Shown piece by piece: positions 60,622 to 64,000 of a DNA stretch of 64,000 bases. The stretch is from Tigriopus japonicus. Its lineage: Eukaryota > Arthropoda > Copepoda > Harpacticoida > Harpacticidae. Both the position numbers and the translations under genes were made by a program. Location of the stretch: the NCBI GenBank assembly GCA_010645155.1, contig CM021312.1, positions 2,794,433-2,858,432 of the forward strand, read 5' to 3'. Below the pieces are notes generated by a model that saw only the letters and a program-made list of their open reading frames with translations, was not told where the DNA came from and did no database searches. Positions within the stretch are counted from its first letter, which is position 1; each line of letters starts with the position of its first letter.

Positions 60622-61743
60622 CGCAAGATCCTCTGCTGGCTTGAACTTAATGACAAGGAGGAGCGCGGCAACAATATTCCCCACCCCTCGCCTTTGCATT
60701 TGACCACGGATCTCTAGATATTCTCCAGGGGTCCATGGGTTTACCAACGTAGTCCACCACAATCAGTCTCATATTGTTGCCAACGGCCAATGACAATCCT
60801 ATGATTCTTTATCTTGATTTGAGGAAACCCTTCCTTTGCCTCAGTCCTACATGTCATTGTCAGTCTCTTATGCATGTGAAATAATTGAAATTATTCAAGG
60901 ATCCTTACTAAATTATTGCAATTAAATTGGTTGTCTCTTCATTATTTTTTGACAAGTGACAAGTTTGACAAGTTCTTTCGTTTTTGCTTTTTGCCTCAGA
61001 AGTTACTGGTGTGTTATCTGAATGATTTTTGACCAGAACGAGATAATGCAAATTAGTGGAAACCCAGGTTGTTCACAACAAGAAAATGAAAATTAACACG
61101 CAAAACAAGAAGAAACGGGCTCAATATAGAAAACACCATCTACAGGAATGGTTGAACATAGTGTGCTCTAGTTAAACATGCAAAACGTAGACGAAACATG
61201 TTCATTAGTGCTGTATTTTTAGTAATTGTTTTTCTTAGATGTCTCAAAAATCACATGTTTTGGCCGTTTTGTTGGTCTCCTCCAAAGTATACTCCAAAGT
61301 AAGCCTGGGAATTTGATGCAAATAACAAGGCCAATAATGCAAATGAATTTTTGGATCGATCTTTTTTTATTGTTATTTTTTTGTAAATTGGGCTTTTTAG
61401 TATTTTTGGGGGATGGGGGTTCCATTGAATGATCAGGTTGTCCCTAATGTGTGCCTAGGTCAGGTTTACCCTTTGATCTGAGAAAAATCCTTTGAATTTG
61501 CTGTAAGTTGTTCACTCTCAACACATGGAACTTGCACATTTACTATGTTAGCAAGAAAACTTGGATCATGATCCTCAAAATCTTCCGTTGACCCCTTCAA
61601 ACCATTAGAAATCTTGCGTGATCTCTCATATCCTAGGTTCTTGAGAAGAACGGTATTCAACTTCGACGTGAATGCTTCCAAGGTAAACTCGTGTTATCCA
61701 TATTGTCGATGGCCTTAATGAGTGGTAGTTTTTGGTCTAGAGT
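60622..61743. other. Intergenic
   Basis: This 1.1-kb stretch lies between the Spaetzle-like promoter and the MITE at 61744. No coding region or structured element was recognised. Confidence 0.5.
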
Positions 61744-62000
61744 AGGGGTCGGCAACCACTTTTAGGTCAAGGCTCACCAAATTTGATAACGTGTTGGCAG
61801 GGGCCCACCAAACAGACGTTGGTAGGTTCGTGGGCCCACAAATTAGCGATCAAAGAGCTCCGGGCCCACGAGCCAGTACTATGAATGTTTCTCGGGCCCA
61901 CTATTTTGGACTTTCCACATTGCTCCTGGGCCCAACAAAGACCAACCTTGGGCTCACATATGGGCCGCGGTCCGTGCGTGAGGGCCGTGCCGACCCCTTG
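61744..62000. mobile_element. hAT-like MITE
   Basis: The 257-bp element has short terminal inverted repeats: AGGGGTCGGCA at the left and the complement of CAAGGGGTCGGCA at the right. The flanks are tctagagt (61736-61743) and tctagaga (62001-62008), a 7-of-8 match fitting an 8-bp hAT target duplication. The GGGGTCGGCA end is typical of hAT families. The interior is rich in GGGCCCAC-type motifs and has no transposase. Confidence 0.75.
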
Positions 62001-62344
62001 TCTAGAGATTTTTGGGCTTGAACTAACACGTTAAAAGTTTCCTTCAATAATGGTCAGTTGTACTGGAAGGTCTTGATTATTGAAGAGCTGCTTGGCTGTA
62101 ACACTTGTCTGACTGTCATCTTCAAGTTGCCCCGAGCTTTAACAATATTGAAGTTTTGAGCATTGGAAAATGCAGCCCCTAATTTGGTCCCCTACCTCGT
62201 TGTAACGGGTTCAGGTGGTAAAGGGTTCTTGCGAGAGTCAGCAAAATGCTGCTAACGACGAGCTGATTTGACGAAAGTTTTCTTAGTCTCGGGAATAAGC
62301 TTATCTATTGTATCAAAAGAGCTTGTTCCGCCCCTTTGTGCAAC

Positions 62345-62588
62345 CAAGAAGCACGGAAATCATGGAGTGGGAGGCTAGCAATGAGAATTATGATTTCCAG
62401 CAGAAACAAACCATTTGCGTTCTTCTGCAAATGAGACCTGGCTTGCATTGAGAAGAACACGTATTTCAAATTTCAGCCCAATCGAATGCCGGAGTGAAAA
62501 GTTATGCCTTCTCAAACTTGTGTACTGAAGAGAGCATAGAATGAATGAACTCGCCCTTTTGTGGTAAAACGATTACCACAAAAGTGAC
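62345..62588. mobile_element. Half copy of the foldback transposon
   Basis: This stretch matches one arm of the element at 57311-57760, starting CAAGAAGCAC and reaching the central hairpin (ttttgtggtaaaacgattaccacaaaa). The second arm is missing and is replaced by the tandem array that follows. No internal coding capacity. Confidence 0.8.
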
Positions 62589-63020
62589 CTTTTTACCATG
62601 TGACCTTTTTACCATGATCTTTTACCATGTGACCTTTTTACCATGATCTTTTTACCATGTGACCTTTTTACCATGATCTTTTACCATGTGACCTTTTTAC
62701 CATGATCTTTTTACCACGTGACCTTTTTACCATGATCGTTTTACCATGTGACCTTTTTACCATGATCGTTTTACCACGTGACCTTTTTACCATGATTGGT
62801 TTACCATGATCTTCTTACCATGTGACTTTTATAACATGATCTTTTTACCATGTGAACTTTTTACCATGGTCTTTTTACCATGCTCTTTTTACCATGTGAC
62901 TTTTTTATATGATCTTTTTACCATGTGACCTTTTTACCATATGACCTTTTTACCGGAAACGTTTTACAATGACCTTGTTAGCGTGACCTAGTTACCGTGA
63001 CCTTTTTACCTTGTGACTTA
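62585..63020. repeat. Satellite-like tandem array (ttaccatg / tgaccttttt units)
   Basis: A roughly 435-bp array alternates 'gacctttttaccatg' and 'atctttttaccatg'-type units, giving a higher-order period of about 31 bp that decays toward the right end (accgtgacc, ttgtgactt). The units resemble the 'ttaccacaaaagtgacc' sequence beside the foldback centre, so the array may have grown from it. Confidence 0.85.
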
Positions 63021-63462
63021 TTTAATGCTCGCCGATGAAAAATGCCAATAATCATTGGGTGCGCTTCGGCTATTTTTTCCGGAGTCAGAATGCAGCTTCA
63101 CAGCTGTTATATGATGAAGGCTGTACACTACAAGAGCAGGTATTTCGAATGGCTTTTTAGGTTTGGATCAAAATACCCAAAGACACCTTGGCATTTTTTG
63201 GACCCACAATGCAATAGTAAACAAATTTTAATTTAATTTTATTGTGTTTTATAAGTCTAGGTTCAGGGAAAAATTTATATACCTAAAAACTTATTAATTG
63301 TAACATTTTTGATCGACTAGTTAATCTATATTTAGAGACATTTTGGTTTCCTGTTGAATTCAAATTGAAAAAAGTACATTCATCAGCAGCTGAAATGTTT
63401 GGGCTTGAATGGCCCATTTTTGACACCAAAAAGCCGAAAAACACACCATATCTTCAGAATAG

Positions 63463-63578
63463 CACCAGGCAATCCACTGGGCAACTCACTTGCACCAGGC
63501 AATCCACTGGGCGACTCACTCGAACCAGGCATTCCACTGGGCGACTCACTTGCACCAGGCAATCCACTGGGCGACTTC
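63463..63578. repeat. Minisatellite, 30-bp unit, four copies
   Basis: Four consecutive copies of a 30-bp unit (caccaggcaatccactgggc plus gactcactt) occur with few substitutions; the last copy is truncated. The unit is a multiple of three and the plus frame stays open, but I see no reason to call it coding. Confidence 0.9.
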
Positions 63579-63587
63579 TAGCTCAGC

Positions 63588-63704
63588 AAACAATCTAGGG
63601 TCACACAGACCCACCAAATAATCCAGGGTCACACAGACCCACCAAATGATCCAGGGTCACACAGACCCACCAAATGATCCAGGGTCACACAGACCCACCA
63701 AACG
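63588..63704. repeat. Minisatellite, 28-bp unit, four copies
   Basis: Four copies of a 28-bp unit ('gatccagggtcacacagacc' plus 'caccaaat') follow directly after the 30-bp minisatellite. Variants are limited to the first few bases of each unit. Confidence 0.9.
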
Positions 63705-63779
63705 ATCCATCAGGCCGACCAAACGCCAATCATTGTTGGAAATCCACCTGCATTGGCGAGGATACACCTCAAGCCAAGT

Positions 63780-64000
63780 GATAATTGGCTTGTGCGTCAA
63801 CTAGTCATTCATGTATAAATGGCTGTGAAATCTCTCTAGTCAATCACTCCAATAAATGTGCCGGGGGGCTTCTAACCTACCAAACCACTTCACTTTTACT
63901 GCGTGCCTTCACGTTGTTTCAATGGTGACGAGGATAAAACGGAAAGAAGCCCCCCAGGCCAAATGGACCTCTCATCGAGGACGGAACCTCTCATTGAGGA
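63780..64000 (+). mobile_element. Candidate LTR end and primer-binding site of a retrotransposon (partial)
   Basis: In order on the plus strand: a TATA box (tataaat, 63814-63820), an AATAAA (63851-63856), a terminal ...TTTCA at about 63921, then TGGTGACGAGGAT (63923-63935), whose complement ends in ACCA as a tRNA 3' end does. This order matches the U3/R/U5 and primer-binding site of LTR retrotransposons of the Ty3/Gypsy type. The window ends 65 bp later, so there is no gag or pol to confirm it, and the left LTR border is not defined; it may include the two minisatellites. Confidence 0.5.

Noticed and set aside
62585..63704. Regular repeats resembling a CRISPR array
   Set aside because: Units are contiguous tandem repeats without unique spacers, in a eukaryotic genome with no cas genes.

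Overview
The window is eukaryotic nuclear DNA, most likely from an arthropod and plausibly a crustacean such as a copepod. Reasons: spliceosomal introns ranging from about 40 nt to more than 20 kb, an HR3-type (ROR family, NR1F) nuclear receptor whose DNA-binding domain is close to that of insect HR3, a Spaetzle-type cystine-knot protein, and AT-rich intergenic DNA full of small inverted-repeat and tandem-repeat elements. The species assignment is inference. There is one assembly gap (27445-27623).

Layout. 1-4975 (minus) is the uninterrupted 5' coding exon of a VPS13 lipid-transfer protein running off the left edge. Only 222 bp upstream, on the same strand, lies a tRNA-splicing endonuclease catalytic subunit (TSEN2/Sen2, 5198-6085). 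8996-10699 (plus) is a six-exon gene for a 399-residue multipass membrane RING-H2 protein, probably an E3 ubiquitin ligase. 12956-45574 (minus) is one large nuclear receptor gene, HR3/ROR. Nine common exons carry the DNA-binding domain, hinge and ligand-binding domain. Upstream are three separate first coding exons (44890-45574, 25264-25939, 22666-22840), each ending in the same splice phase, so three N-terminal isoforms of 886, 883 and 716 residues are predicted. 45.6-59.4 kb has no gene I can support. 59459-60520 (minus) is a two-exon secreted Spaetzle-like protein with a TATA box. From about 56 kb to the right edge the DNA is rich in repeats: two foldback elements, an hAT-like MITE, a satellite that seems to have grown from a foldback element, two minisatellites, and what looks like an LTR plus primer-binding site.

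The genes do not form one pathway. HR3 is an ecdysone-cascade transcription factor in other arthropods, and its isoform-specific N-termini are the main biological interest here. VPS13 and TSEN2 are housekeeping genes packed head to tail. The Spaetzle-like protein is secreted and could be a Toll-type ligand or a structural protein. I found no bacterial operons, CRISPR arrays, rRNA genes or intact tRNA genes, and no clear evidence of a wholly new system. The best leads are the HR3 isoform architecture and the foldback-to-satellite transition at the right end.
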